From Sporolactobacillus spathodeae (GTDB lineage Bacteria; Bacillota; Bacilli; Bacillales; Sporolactobacillaceae), in NCBI RefSeq assembly GCF_016908935.1, contig NZ_JAFBEV010000004.1, forward strand, positions 118,925-182,924: a stretch of 64,000 bases of DNA, given 5' to 3'. This document shows, one piece after another, positions 8,816 to 17,924 of the stretch. Positions within the stretch are counted from its first letter, which is position 1, and every line of letters begins with the position of its first letter. The notes under the pieces are model-generated. The model was given only the letters and a program-made list of their open reading frames with translations, did no database searches and was not told the DNA's origin. A program made the translations under genes and the position numbers.

Positions 8816-10480
8816 TTACCCACCTGTCAGCTGACTCAAATAGCTCGCCTGACTGTTTGACTGTTGAATTGCTGATTCCATCGCGTCAAATTCATTGTAA
8901 TAACGTGTTTCAACATCTTGGAGCTTTGTTTTAAAAGCTGAAATCTGATCATTAATGCTAGTAATATCTTTTCCTAATGAATATGTGTCATCCGTGCTAT
9001 AGGTATTGCCGGCCATCGACTCAATTTGATTCATCGTGTTTGTAATTGTGGTATTGAGGCGCTGCATGATTCCTTCAGAGCCATAAGCCACATTACTAGT
9101 AGTTCCGTCTGGATTCGTAGTTGTACCAGAATTCGTAAACAGATTCATAAATGCTTGTGGATCCGTACTGATCGCACTTTTCAATTTATCTGGATCGCTG
9201 ATAATTAATTTGCCATGGTCCAAATAATTTGAACTTGTCGTAATACCAATCGCCGCAAGTTGATTGACTGTTGAGCTTCCCGTGCTACCCACTGAAGAAT
9301 ATAAGTCCGTCCGCATCTGGCTCAATGCTCCAGTGAGAATGTTATCATTAGCAAGCATGCCGGACTGTGCTTTGGCTGTCCAAGATGTGATGTCTGAAGC
9401 ACTCATGCTTGCTTTCTGCGTATCGGTTAATGGCGCATAATCCCTATTTCGCGTCTCGTCGACTTTATCGTTTATTTGACTGATTGTTGTATTGTACAGA
9501 TCAACAAAATCGGAAATTGATTTATAAACCGCGTCCGTATCTGTCGCAACTGTAATCGATGCGGATGGCGCAGATGCTGTTGAATTCCCTTGCAGGTTAA
9601 AAGTCACACCGCCCATCGTAAAAGTGTTAGAATGCCTTGATGTACTTAAACCATTGAGGGTGAACGTTGCATCCTGACCGCCTTGTTCCTGAGTAGCGTC
9701 CATTTTTAATGTCGTTGTTAAGAAGTCGCCACTGAATTGCATTTCCGGATTTTTTGTCGTGACATTTCCACTGCCATCCTTTACGTCCGTATTCATATCT
9801 CCGGTCGCAGTCCGTGTCATCGACACTTGACCACTCGATGAATCATAAAAGGCAGTGACCCCAGCAGCTGAATTTGAAATGGTTGACATCATGCTATTCA
9901 ATGTTATCTTCGTGGGATCAAATGAAAAAGGAGTATCCACTTTATTATTATTTTGGTCATAGGTTGTGATCGTAAAGGAAATCGTACTATTTGGACTGCC
10001 CAACGCCGCCTGAGTTGATAGGTAGGCATCAGGATCCAGCTTGCCTGTTTGGACAATTGAAGCAGTACTCGTATTATACGCAGACGTCGCCATCTCAATA
10101 TTTGAGAGCGAATAAGTCGCATTGCCAGCAGTGACTCCTGCAGTTGCCGTGACAAGCGATGAATTGCTGCTCGCTGCTGTCTTTGCCAAATAAGATCCTT
10201 GAAGCTTCATTGTTTGTACATTTGTCTGCAGTGTTGTCAGCAAAGTATTCATTGAGCGATAATCATCGCGTTGCCATTCTTTTAATTGTAGCTGCTGTTG
10301 CATTTGGACAAGCGGCTGGCTTTCCGCCGTCATCAATTGGGCGACAATACTGTCAACATCAATGCCACTTGCCAAACCGCTAACCCGGCTCGTATTTGCT
10401 GTACCAATTAGACTATTGATCGAGTTAATTGACACTCCGCTTGAGCTTGTCGAACTTGTGGATGTCGTTGAAACAGTCAT
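8816..10480 (-). CDS. fliD: Flagellar filament cap protein FliD
   Basis: 554 residues. The N-terminal FliD_N region has the signature RVSGLASGIDVDSIVAQLM near residues 33-51; a Ser/Thr-rich variable middle follows, and a C-terminal coiled-coil D0 region ends ESAIQQSNSQASYLSQLTGG. It caps the growing filament and folds incoming flagellin. The gene lies between flaG and fliS on the same strand and presumably shares the sigma-D promoter in front of flaG. Confidence 0.97.
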   Translation of the reverse strand: MTVSTTSTSSTSSSGVSINSINSLIGTANTSRVSGLASGIDVDSIVAQLMTAESQPLVQMQQQLQLKEWQRDDYRSMNTLLTTLQTNVQTMKLQGSYLAKTAASSNSSLVTATAGVTAGNATYSLSNIEMATSAYNTSTASIVQTGKLDPDAYLSTQAALGSPNSTISFTITTYDQNNNKVDTPFSFDPTKITLNSMMSTISNSAAGVTAFYDSSSGQVSMTRTATGDMNTDVKDGSGNVTTKNPEMQFSGDFLTTTLKMDATQEQGGQDATFTLNGLSTSRHSNTFTMGGVTFNLQGNSTASAPSASITVATDTDAVYKSISDFVDLYNTTISQINDKVDETRNRDYAPLTDTQKASMSASDITSWTAKAQSGMLANDNILTGALSQMRTDLYSSVGSTGSSTVNQLAAIGITTSSNYLDHGKLIISDPDKLKSAISTDPQAFMNLFTNSGTTTNPDGTTSNVAYGSEGIMQRLNTTITNTMNQIESMAGNTYSTDDTYSLGKDITSINDQISAFKTKLQDVETRYYNEFDAMESAIQQSNSQASYLSQLTGG

Positions 10481-10502
10481 ATGCTCACCTCATTTCGTCT
10501 AT

Positions 10503-10880
10503 TTAAACTCGTTTATTAACAATTAGCCCTAGCTTTTCTGCAATCGCTGCATACATATCCATAAACTTCTTTGGAGGAATCTCACGAATAATTTTATGCG
10601 TTACGGCATCCTCTACCTGTACAAAATATTGATTTAATTTATCATGAAGCACATAATGCATTTCTGTCAATTGAGGATTAAGTAGTTTATTTGCCTCCGA
10701 TACTAAATCATCTAGCTGTTTTTTTGTAAAAGAAGCATAAACTCTTGAATTTTTTGTGTTTGAATCTGAATTTTGATGATCTGTAATGGTGTTTGCACGT
10801 AAATCATCTTGCACTGACGAAAGCGGTGTGGTTACCTGATAGTTTTGTTCCGTTACCCCCATCGAACCATCAGCAATCAT
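10503..10880 (-). CDS. flaG: FlaG family flagellar protein
   Basis: 125 residues with a Ser/Asn-rich, low-complexity N-terminus and a conserved C-terminal FlaG domain (ELMKEANKLL-like VSEANKLLNPQLTEMHYVLH, then IIREIPPKKFMDMYAAIAEK). FlaG influences filament length; B. subtilis equivalent YvyC. It is the first gene of the flaG-fliD-fliS-fliT unit, preceded by GGGAGG and a sigma-D promoter. Confidence 0.93.
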   Translation of the reverse strand: MIADGSMGVTEQNYQVTTPLSSVQDDLRANTITDHQNSDSNTKNSRVYASFTKKQLDDLVSEANKLLNPQLTEMHYVLHDKLNQYFVQVEDAVTHKIIREIPPKKFMDMYAAIAEKLGLIVNKRV

Positions 10881-10922
10881 GTCAAATCCTCCCTAACTCA
10901 TCCTCTAATTCTTCTATTATTT

Positions 10923-10949
10923 TTATCGGTTCAACGTAAGAAATGTTTA
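10923..10949 (-). promoter_or_regulatory. Sigma-D promoter of flaG-fliDST
   Basis: Minus strand TAAA, 15 bases, ACCGATAA, against the sigma-D consensus TAAA-N15-GCCGATAT. It lies about 45 bases upstream of the flaG start and just beyond the hag terminator. Confidence 0.85.
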
Positions 10950-10959
10950 GATTGTATCA

Positions 10960-11004
10960 ATAGAAAAAACAAAAGCGGCTCCCCATATGGAGACCCACTT
11001 TTGT
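10960..11004 (-). terminator. Intrinsic terminator of hag
   Basis: Minus-strand stem CAAAAG..GG.TC.CCAT around an ATATGG centre with three mismatches, followed by TTTTTT. It isolates the abundant flagellin transcript from flaG. Confidence 0.85.
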
Positions 11005-11039
11005 TCGATTTATTACACAAGTTGATAACACATTGACAA

Positions 11040-12410
11040 TTATCTCAGTAACTGAAGAACACCTTGAGGAAGCTGGTTGGCCTGAGCAAGCATCGCTTGA
11101 GCAGCCTGGTTCAGAATATTATTCTTCGTGAAGTTGCTCATTTCGGCAGCCATGTCAACATCCGCAATTCGAGATTGAGCAGATGTCAAATTTTGAGATG
11201 ATGCACTCAGGTTATTAATTGTATGATCCAAACGATTTTGGTACGCACCGAGTTTTGAGCGCTCAGTTGAAACAGTTTGAATGGCACTATCAATTGTTGT
11301 AATTGCTGATTTGGCACTAGTGTATGAAGAAACATCAATATGATCGACGCCCAAATTTTGAGCTCTCATATCTCTAATTCCAATTCTCATATTTTGATCT
11401 TCATTTGCACCAATCTGTAACTGTAATCCTTCTCCACTTACCGCAATTCCGGAATTATCTGTAGCTGCAGTTAAGTTTTTATCGACAGTTAATTCAAACG
11501 CACCGACATCAACTTTACCATCGGTCGTAGTTTTGGTGACCGTTGTGGCTTGATTCGTAGTGGCATTAGTAATTGTATAATTTGCTGTGACACCAACATC
11601 AAATGACAATGTACCATTACCTGTTATTTTATTAGCAGCAATTGTCAACTTATTTGCACCAGCATTATTTAATACTACACCACCCGCCGCCGTCGTATCA
11701 ACATTGTCTTGTGTATCTAAGACTGTACCATCTGATTTAGTGAAGGTTATTTTTTTGCCGCTAGTAGATCCATCTTCGACTTTAATTGAGTAAGATTGAT
11801 TGACATCAAAGCCAGTACCAGCGCTTAGATCAATATCTGCGCTTGCAACACCCGTACCATTTGCAGCTAAATTCGCTGCATCTATACTCTTACTTGCAAC
11901 AGTAAGATTATAGTTCCCTGTATCAGTATCAGTAACAACTTCAGCCTTAATTACTTTAGTATTACTAGCAGTCAAATTAACGCTCTGCGCCTGTGAACCA
12001 TCCAGTAAATTTTTGTTGTTAAACTGAGTGGTATTGCCAATACGATTAATTTCACTAGTCAATTGGTCAATTTCTTTCTGAATTGCATTACGGTCTGAGT
12101 CAGTATTCGTGTCGTTCGATGCTTGAGTTGCTAATTCACGCATACGTTGAAGAATATCTTGAGTTTCATTTAGTGAGCCTTCAGCAGTTTGAATCAATGA
12201 AGTGCCATCCTGAGCATTACGTGTTGCTTGGTCAAGTCCACGAATTTGGCCTTTCATCTTTTCAGAAATTGCAAGACCTGCAGCATCGTCTGCAGCACTG
12301 TTAATTCTAAGGCCTGATGATAATTTTTGAAGAGATTTTTGCGTTGCATTGGTGTTTTTGCTTAAGTTATTGAGTGTGTTCAACGCAGCAAGGTTGTGAT
12401 TGATAATCAT
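11040..12410 (-). CDS. hag: Flagellin
   Basis: 456 residues. Conserved N-terminal D0/D1 (MIINHNLAALNTLNNLS to FNNKNLLDG, about 1-140) and C-terminal D1/D0 (about 345-456, ending NQLPQGVLQLLR), with a Thr/Asn/Ala-rich variable insert between that makes it longer than the ~304-residue B. subtilis Hag. It lacks a signal peptide because it is exported by the flagellar type III apparatus with FliS. Expression is controlled by a perfect sigma-D promoter and a structured leader with CsrA-type sites. AAGGAGGAAATAATTT precedes the ATG. Confidence 0.98.
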   Translation of the reverse strand: MIINHNLAALNTLNNLSKNTNATQKSLQKLSSGLRINSAADDAAGLAISEKMKGQIRGLDQATRNAQDGTSLIQTAEGSLNETQDILQRMRELATQASNDTNTDSDRNAIQKEIDQLTSEINRIGNTTQFNNKNLLDGSQAQSVNLTASNTKVIKAEVVTDTDTGNYNLTVASKSIDAANLAANGTGVASADIDLSAGTGFDVNQSYSIKVEDGSTSGKKITFTKSDGTVLDTQDNVDTTAAGGVVLNNAGANKLTIAANKITGNGTLSFDVGVTANYTITNATTNQATTVTKTTTDGKVDVGAFELTVDKNLTAATDNSGIAVSGEGLQLQIGANEDQNMRIGIRDMRAQNLGVDHIDVSSYTSAKSAITTIDSAIQTVSTERSKLGAYQNRLDHTINNLSASSQNLTSAQSRIADVDMAAEMSNFTKNNILNQAAQAMLAQANQLPQGVLQLLR

Positions 12411-12417
12411 AAATTAT

Positions 12418-12454
12418 TTCCTCCTTGAATTATGAATTCCACGTCCATGTGGAA
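12418..12454 (-). promoter_or_regulatory. CsrA-binding-type sites in the hag leader
   Basis: Minus-strand hairpin TTCCAC-ATGGAC-GTGGAA (12454-12437) presents GGA in its six-base loop, the preferred CsrA target. A second GGA lies in the Shine-Dalgarno AAGGAGGAA (about 12426-12418). The spacing of two sites, one over the ribosome site, mirrors B. subtilis hag, and csrA and fliW are present at 35.1-35.8 kb. Confidence 0.8.
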
Positions 12455-12464
12455 AATTATTAGG

Positions 12465-12488
12465 AATTGGGAAGGCGCCTTCCCAATT
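12465..12488 (-). promoter_or_regulatory. Perfect 24-base palindrome at the 5' end of hag mRNA
   Basis: Each arm reads AATTGGGAAGGC on both strands. It begins shortly after the expected transcription start, so it would form a 5' hairpin in the mRNA, a position where stems protect Bacillus transcripts from decay. It could alternatively bind a dimeric regulator downstream of the promoter. Confidence 0.7.
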
Positions 12489-12502
12489 GCCTTACACTTT
12501 AT

Positions 12503-12529
12503 TTATCGGCAGTTAGGATTTGATGTTTA
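12503..12529 (-). promoter_or_regulatory. Sigma-D promoter of hag
   Basis: Minus strand TAAA, exactly 15 bases, GCCGATAA: 11 of 12 matches to the sigma-D consensus. Confidence 0.93.
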
Positions 12530-12548
12530 GTCATCCTTCCAAAAAATT

Positions 12549-12959
12549 TCACCATAAATTCAGCATTTCATATATTTTTCCTTTATCTGCTTCCCCATTT
12601 TTTAGAAATACTTTAGGAATGCCTGCACCGTAAACACGAACATATTCTGATCCAAAGATATTGGCAACTCGTTGAAATGTTTCAGAGAAAGGTGAGTTTT
12701 TATGAGTTAAGCTAAGGCTTTTCAAATCATCACAATATAGCCATTTATCCGGATCCCTGTTCGCCAAAACCAATAACGGAACATTTTACTCGCTCTCTCC
12801 CATATTTCGTCGTGCGGCAAAAACATTACGATAAATAAAATCATCGTCTGGCATAGAATAGACTGCGAGTATAATGTGTTTTGTTTTTTCAATGGTGACT
12901 TTCATATCATTCTTGATTTTTTCAATTTGATAGTAATAGAGAACAATTTTTATATCCAA
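12549..12959 (-). pseudogene. Unknown gene at the end of the peptide operon, with one in-frame stop
   Basis: One frame runs from a TTG at 12959, overlapping the UvrA-like stop, to TAG/TGA at 12549, broken only by a TAA at 12788-12786. Before the stop it reads LDIKIVLYYYQIEKI... to RRNMGESE (57 codons); after it NVPLLVLANRDPDKWLYCDD to KGKIYEMLNLW (78 codons). The continuous frame suggests a single ~135-residue protein with a recent nonsense mutation, but two short proteins or a restart at TTG 12773 are possible. I do not recognise the family. The overlap and strand suggest it belonged to the upstream operon. Confidence 0.5.
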
Positions 12960-15277
12960 GATACTTTCCCGCGATTCAGTATCTCTTGTAGACTTCCTTC
13001 ATCAATTATTTTACCACCAGAGTTTCCACCTTTCAGACCAAAGTCAATAATATAGTCTGCATTTTTGTGAATAAACTTAATATTGTGTTCAATAATTATC
13101 AGTGTATTACCCTCGTCAACTAATTTATTTAACACATTTTCCAGCCGCAGAATATCGCTTGCACTGAGACCAGATGTCGGCTCATCTAACAAAAAGATAT
13201 TATTACTGCCATTTGGCTGACCTAGAGCTTTTGCTAATTTAATTCTTTGCGCCTCTCCACCCGACAAATTTTTCGACAACTGCCCAAGTTTTATATAATC
13301 CAATCCAATATCAATGAGACACTTTAGCATATATTCAATATATTTTTGCTTGGCAAAGAAACCATATGCTTCTGAAATATCCATATTCAACACGTCATTG
13401 ATCGATTTCCCATTATATTTGACAGAGAGAATAAAGTCTTTAAATCTAGTTCCATTACACTCATCGCATGGTAATAGAATATTGGAAAAAAATGTACTGT
13501 CCATCTGCACATAACCACTACCTAAGCATCTTTCACACCGTCCTTCCTTACAGTTTAGACTAAAGAATGATGCTGAAAGATTATTTTCCTTTGCAGTCTT
13601 TGTATTTGCAAATAACTCACGAATATGCTGCCCAATTCCAAGAAATGAAATGACGCTTGATCTTATGTTTTTCCCTATTGGTTGCTGATTTACTGCATAT
13701 ACCTTTTCGTAGTTACCTTCGCATGAGAATATTTCACAATTATGGGGCATCTGGGCGTAAAGTGATTTATAGATCACTTCATTTAAGAGAGTCGTTTTCC
13801 CCGACCCAGAAACTCCGCTTATGATAGTAATTGCTTTCATTGGAATACTACAGTTTTGTTCTCGAATATTATTATAATTAGCTCGTTTGATATTAATCCA
13901 TTTATCGAAATGGCGATGATTTATTTTCGTCATGGACATGTCTTCATAAAAATTTTTAATACCTTTAAATAAGACTTTACCACCTTTTGGACCTCCGCCA
14001 GGACCCAATTCAATACAGTAATCTACATTATTTAAAAACTGAGTATTATGCTCAATCGCAATAATTGTATTTCCTTTATCTACCAGCTTTTTCATGGTAT
14101 GAATAATGTTTTGAATATTCTTGAAGTGTAGACCCTTACATGGTTCATCGAAAATATAAAGAATTTCCGTTAAAGAACAGGAAATTTGTTTAGAAAGCCT
14201 TAGGCGTTGAAGCTCACCACCTGAAAGAGATGGGATGGATCTATCTAGAGACAAATACTCTAGTTTTAAATCTAACATTGATCTAATTCTTGCCTTTAAG
14301 CTCTCTATCATTTTTTGCACTGAGTACAAACCGGATTCATTTTTATTGCTGTGTTCTGCTTTGCCTATCCATCGCAATATTTCTGGAAGTTCCAAATGCT
14401 CCACTTCACTATAATCACATTTAAAGATGTTGTATTGAAGCACATTAGCTTTTAAGCGTTTCCCACCACACAAGCTACATGTACAAGGTGATAAATATTT
14501 CTCAATCTGTTTGAATATCATTGGGGTTAAAATATGCTTTTCTTTTTCTCCAATTACAGTAATTGCACCCTGAAAAAATAAAGTTCGCTGACAATTTTTC
14601 TTTTTTGCTCGTGAATAATGCACAACATATTTTTCTGTTGTATCTCCATATAAGAGAAAATGAACGTCACTTTCAGGCAAGTTCCTTATTGGTATATCCA
14701 TAACAATATGATGGCGCCTGCAGACTTGCTCAAGAAGTTTCATCTCAAAGCTTTCTTTTACACCTGAAAAAAAGAGAATACCACCTTCATTTAACGTTTT
14801 TGAAGGATCAGGAATTAATTTTTCCAAAGAAAACTTCTGAACCCATCCATTTCCTTTGCATAAAGGACAGTATCCATCAACATCATTTTTAGAAAAATTC
14901 CGTCCAGTAAGATTTGTATGATATTTTTGATTTACAAAGATGGAAAACAACACCCGCAGTGTATCTGCAATTTCCATAAATGTACTGACTGTTGACCGTG
15001 GATTTTGATTATAACAATTTTGATCCAAACTGATTGCAGGAACAAGATGCTGTATAGATTCAACCTTAGGTTTTGGAAGAATTTTTTGACTAAATGTCGA
15101 GGTTAACATATTCTCTGTGATTAGACGCATGCTTTCAGCATAAATAGTATCATAAACGAGTGAAGACTTCCCGCATCCAGAATCGCCTGTTACGGCGGTT
15201 ACTGCATAATACGGGATAGATACACTAATATTTTTCAAGTTATTCTGGGTAGCATTAATGATTTCAATTTTTTTCAT
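12950..15277 (-). CDS. UvrA-like ABC ATPase (probable self-protection, not repair UvrA)
   Basis: 775 residues, against ~940 for repair UvrA. Two ABC modules: Walker A GDSGCGKSS near residue 30 and GVSGSGKTT near 490; signature LSGGELQRLRLS and LSGGEAQRIKLA; zinc-finger-like pairs CPLC, CSLC, CERC and CDEC. The missing ~150 residues correspond to the UvrB-binding/insertion region, as in UvrA2/DrrC-type proteins that protect producers of DNA-binding antibiotics. It is translationally coupled to the E1-like gene before it (ATG 15277 overlaps that gene's end by 14 bases). Removal of a DNA-bound product is an inference from the family and the operon. Confidence 0.85.
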   Translation of the reverse strand: MKKIEIINATQNNLKNISVSIPYYAVTAVTGDSGCGKSSLVYDTIYAESMRLITENMLTSTFSQKILPKPKVESIQHLVPAISLDQNCYNQNPRSTVSTFMEIADTLRVLFSIFVNQKYHTNLTGRNFSKNDVDGYCPLCKGNGWVQKFSLEKLIPDPSKTLNEGGILFFSGVKESFEMKLLEQVCRRHHIVMDIPIRNLPESDVHFLLYGDTTEKYVVHYSRAKKKNCQRTLFFQGAITVIGEKEKHILTPMIFKQIEKYLSPCTCSLCGGKRLKANVLQYNIFKCDYSEVEHLELPEILRWIGKAEHSNKNESGLYSVQKMIESLKARIRSMLDLKLEYLSLDRSIPSLSGGELQRLRLSKQISCSLTEILYIFDEPCKGLHFKNIQNIIHTMKKLVDKGNTIIAIEHNTQFLNNVDYCIELGPGGGPKGGKVLFKGIKNFYEDMSMTKINHRHFDKWINIKRANYNNIREQNCSIPMKAITIISGVSGSGKTTLLNEVIYKSLYAQMPHNCEIFSCEGNYEKVYAVNQQPIGKNIRSSVISFLGIGQHIRELFANTKTAKENNLSASFFSLNCKEGRCERCLGSGYVQMDSTFFSNILLPCDECNGTRFKDFILSVKYNGKSINDVLNMDISEAYGFFAKQKYIEYMLKCLIDIGLDYIKLGQLSKNLSGGEAQRIKLAKALGQPNGSNNIFLLDEPTSGLSASDILRLENVLNKLVDEGNTLIIIEHNIKFIHKNADYIIDFGLKGGNSGGKIIDEGSLQEILNRGKVSWI

Positions 15278-16349
15278 AACCACACCACTCACACGTTGAT
15301 AGTCGATTAAATTCCTGGTATTTCAAATTCATTGTATTTATATCGAACTCTCCACGTCGATTAACGTTATCTGGTGGAATATGTGATGAAAGAACTTTTA
15401 TAGCCTCCATGCCGATCATACTAGCAATTATTGAACACATCGGGCCAAAACTTCCAATCTTTCGATTTTTAGTGTCAAGTCTTTTAACAGTAAGGCCATC
15501 CAATGAATTTTTTTCCTTTAATTGTTCTTCAAAACAGTTGACACACGCACTCTCAAAAGGAATGACAGTTTGACCAATAAGGGATAAATGTAAGTTATAG
15601 CCTCCTCCCACTATATGTGGAATTCGTCTTTTCATACAATATTTTCCTACCCATCTAGAAGTTATATCAACATTTGGTTTATCAGCACAATTGATAATTA
15701 AGTCAACATTTTTTTCTCCAACGACAGCACAAAGATTGTTTTCTGTAAGATCCTGTTTAATCTCCAATACATGAATAGATGGATCAAAATGATTTATATA
15801 TCTCGCTATCACTGTACTCTTGCTCTTTCCAATATCTGCTGCAGTAAAAGCAATCTGGCGATGAAGATTTGTAATGTCAACAATATCTTTATCCATTAAA
15901 ATAAAATTAGAAACACCACTTTGAGCCAAGTTTAACGCAACCCAATTTCCTACCGCCCCTAATCCAATAATCATGACTGTTGATTTTCTTATATTTTTCC
16001 ACATTTCCAATAATAATTCATCGGAGTGAGCATAATCTTCGAGAAAATGAATAATTCTACGATATTTAAAATAATCTTCACGATCTTTGACAAGTGCATC
16101 ATTACTAATAATAGACTTTTCTTTTAAATACGACAGAAGTATTGCTAACTGCTGTTCTTCTCCTTGGAGATTATAGCACTGCACAATCTCGTTGAAACTC
16201 AAATTGCCGTCCAAATGTGTTACAATATTTTTAATCATAGGGCTCTTCACATGAATTTTAATAGATTTTCTCGTATTGGTTTTAAAAAATTCTAGAACAT
16301 TACCACCTGAATCTACGATCGATACTGAAGATCGAAGTTTATAATTCAT
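15264..16349 (-). CDS. RRE-containing ThiF/E1-like adenylyltransferase B
   Basis: 361 residues. N-terminal ~1-90 has a PqqD-like winged-helix look (RiPP recognition element). The E1/ThiF domain follows: GLGAVG nucleotide motif 129-134, acidic LMDKD at 151-155, arginine motif NLHRQ 161-165, Lys near 175, and two zinc-binding pairs CVNC (269/272) and CEWC (353/356). E1-like enzymes adenylate C-terminal carboxylates or amides (MccB, ThiF, MoeB). All catalytic landmarks are intact. ATG 16349 overlaps the preceding E1 gene; GGGGGTG serves as ribosome site. Two such enzymes in tandem suggest a heterodimer or two successive modifications. Confidence 0.88.
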   Translation of the reverse strand: MNYKLRSSVSIVDSGGNVLEFFKTNTRKSIKIHVKSPMIKNIVTHLDGNLSFNEIVQCYNLQGEEQQLAILLSYLKEKSIISNDALVKDREDYFKYRRIIHFLEDYAHSDELLLEMWKNIRKSTVMIIGLGAVGNWVALNLAQSGVSNFILMDKDIVDITNLHRQIAFTAADIGKSKSTVIARYINHFDPSIHVLEIKQDLTENNLCAVVGEKNVDLIINCADKPNVDITSRWVGKYCMKRRIPHIVGGGYNLHLSLIGQTVIPFESACVNCFEEQLKEKNSLDGLTVKRLDTKNRKIGSFGPMCSIIASMIGMEAIKVLSSHIPPDNVNRRGEFDINTMNLKYQEFNRLSTCEWCGYEKN

Positions 16350-17463
16350 GATCAGCACCCCCACAAATTTTACAATTTGGATCCTTTGAAGGCGTTAAAT
16401 TAAACAATTTCATCCCGTTGAAAAGAAATTCCGCACGTGGCTTATATGCTACTTTCATGTCCTTCAATCCACAGATATATTTAATTATTTCAATACAAGC
16501 AAAAGAGGACGAAAATAAAGACATTGCTGCTAGCCCCCCCATCTCTTTTTCTCTGTTTTTTATTGGATGGTGTTCTGGTTTCCAATCCGATAGTACTCTT
16601 TCAAAATATGTGGAATAGCAGCCAGCACATGGTGTAATATACGGGATTATCAATTCACCAGTACTTGCAAGATGAGCGTCAAAGCCTCCAGCTATATAAT
16701 GTGGAAGCTTTATTGGCACACAGTTTTGAGAAATCAGGTTAGCTGTATAGCCTAAATACGGCTCATCAGCAGCATCAATTAAAAAAGTCGCTTTTTTCAA
16801 AATTTCACTCAAATCGGCATTGGGATGTAACCATTGATAGGATATGTATGTCTTAATAGCTGGATTTATCGACTTTATGTAATCAGCTAAGCTTTCAACC
16901 TTTTTATCCCCGACACTTTCTTGTTTGAAATAAACATGGCGCGAGCAGTCACTTTCTTCCACTACATCTGGATCAATAAGAATAAAAGTACCTACACCTG
17001 CCATTGCTAGTTGAACCGCTAAATTTCCACCAACAGCGCCGCATCCCCAAATAGCCACTACAGAATTAAGTAACTTTTTCTGAGCTTTTTCAGCAGCAAG
17101 TTCACTACTAAGAAATTCCGAAAAGTAATTGATTTGACGATTAAAGCGTTTTAATTCCGAAGAACTGAGTATATGTTTTTGTGATTTTTCAATAATTAAT
17201 CCCGATTTTAATAAACAATTAAAAAATGTGGAAAAACCTTTTCTTGAAATTGTTCCGTTTTTTAAGCAGTATGTATTGTAAATATTCTCAATATTATTAA
17301 TACCATCAATTATTTCAATAATATGAACAGAGCCATTACTTACCCGAAATTTTTTCTTTTGCCTAGTATTCATAAAATAGGCAACAATATACGTTTCATC
17401 CACTAAATATATATCAACTGAATCCTTTATTTTATAAATTTTTCCCCAATCCACCCTACTCAT
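16339..17463 (-). CDS. RRE-containing ThiF/E1-like adenylyltransferase A
   Basis: 374 residues, paralogous to the next gene. Residues ~15-92 form an RRE-like winged helix (IYLVDETYIVAYF, a turn, then VSNGSVHIIEIIDGI). The E1 domain has GCGAVGG 140-146, ILIDPD 161-166, arginine in SDCSRHV (175), LIDAADEP near 229, and zinc pairs CAGC (279/282) and CKIC (364/367). The usual NLxRQ is altered to SDCSRH, so its chemistry may differ from that of the partner. It overlaps the RadC-like gene by 8 bases (ATGAGTAG), which implies translational coupling. Confidence 0.88.
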   Translation of the reverse strand: MSRVDWGKIYKIKDSVDIYLVDETYIVAYFMNTRQKKKFRVSNGSVHIIEIIDGINNIENIYNTYCLKNGTISRKGFSTFFNCLLKSGLIIEKSQKHILSSSELKRFNRQINYFSEFLSSELAAEKAQKKLLNSVVAIWGCGAVGGNLAVQLAMAGVGTFILIDPDVVEESDCSRHVYFKQESVGDKKVESLADYIKSINPAIKTYISYQWLHPNADLSEILKKATFLIDAADEPYLGYTANLISQNCVPIKLPHYIAGGFDAHLASTGELIIPYITPCAGCYSTYFERVLSDWKPEHHPIKNREKEMGGLAAMSLFSSSFACIEIIKYICGLKDMKVAYKPRAEFLFNGMKLFNLTPSKDPNCKICGGADHEL

Positions 17464-17902
17464 TCCCCTTTTCTAAAATATACTTTCTAATCGAAAGATA
17501 CTCATTTTTTGAATTCAGTATCAAAGAATCTATCAGATCTACACTTAAAAGTTTTCCGAGAAAACCTATTTCTTGCGTTGATTTAATGTCGCTTTGTGTT
17601 GGGGTAAGTGAAGATCCTAAATGATTGTGTGCTATGTAGAAATGTCTAGCGTTCAAAAGGAGAGCAATTTTAAATAGTTCTGAAGGATCTATCAAAACTT
17701 TATTTGCAGTTCCAATCCCAATTATACTACACCCAATAGGATAATAGTCGTAGTCCAAAAACAAAGCACAGAAACGTTCTGTTGTAGACTTGCCAATTTG
17801 ATTCTCAAAAAAGGGGAAAGCCGAATCACAATCAGGAATATGATCATTACAAATTCGTTTTCCATTGTCTTTCAAACAAAGATGTACTTCAGAAATCTCC
17901 AT
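17456..17902 (-). CDS. RadC-family JAMM/MPN metallopeptidase-like protein
   Basis: 148 residues consisting of the RadC-type MPN domain only; the helix-hairpin-helix of long RadC proteins is absent. The metal site is intact: PSELF (Glu75) and HNHLGSSLTPTQSD giving His92, His94 and Asp105. JAMM proteins cleave isopeptide or C-terminal peptide bonds. Its position between a Cys-rich peptide and two E1-like genes suggests it trims that peptide (leader or tail), by analogy with JAMM-E1 pairs in thiocarboxylate pathways. AGGGGG lies 8 bases before ATG 17902. A DNA role cannot be excluded. Confidence 0.82.
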   Translation of the reverse strand: MEISEVHLCLKDNGKRICNDHIPDCDSAFPFFENQIGKSTTERFCALFLDYDYYPIGCSIIGIGTANKVLIDPSELFKIALLLNARHFYIAHNHLGSSLTPTQSDIKSTQEIGFLGKLLSVDLIDSLILNSKNEYLSIRKYILEKGNE

Positions 17903-17924
17903 ATAATTATCCCCCTAAAAATCA

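Noticed and set aside
12950..15277. Housekeeping excinuclease UvrA
   Set aside because: The protein is ~165 residues too short, lacks the UvrB-binding region, and is embedded in the peptide operon rather than beside uvrB.
17456..17902. DNA-repair RadC
   Set aside because: The helix-hairpin-helix domain is missing and the gene overlaps an E1-like gene. A DNA role is not excluded but the context favours peptide processing.
15264..17902. CBASS- or Bil-type ubiquitin-like antiphage system
   Set aside because: E1 and JAMM proteins are present, but there is no E2-like domain, no ubiquitin-like protein and no cyclase or effector; the RRE-like domains and small Cys-rich peptide fit a RiPP better.
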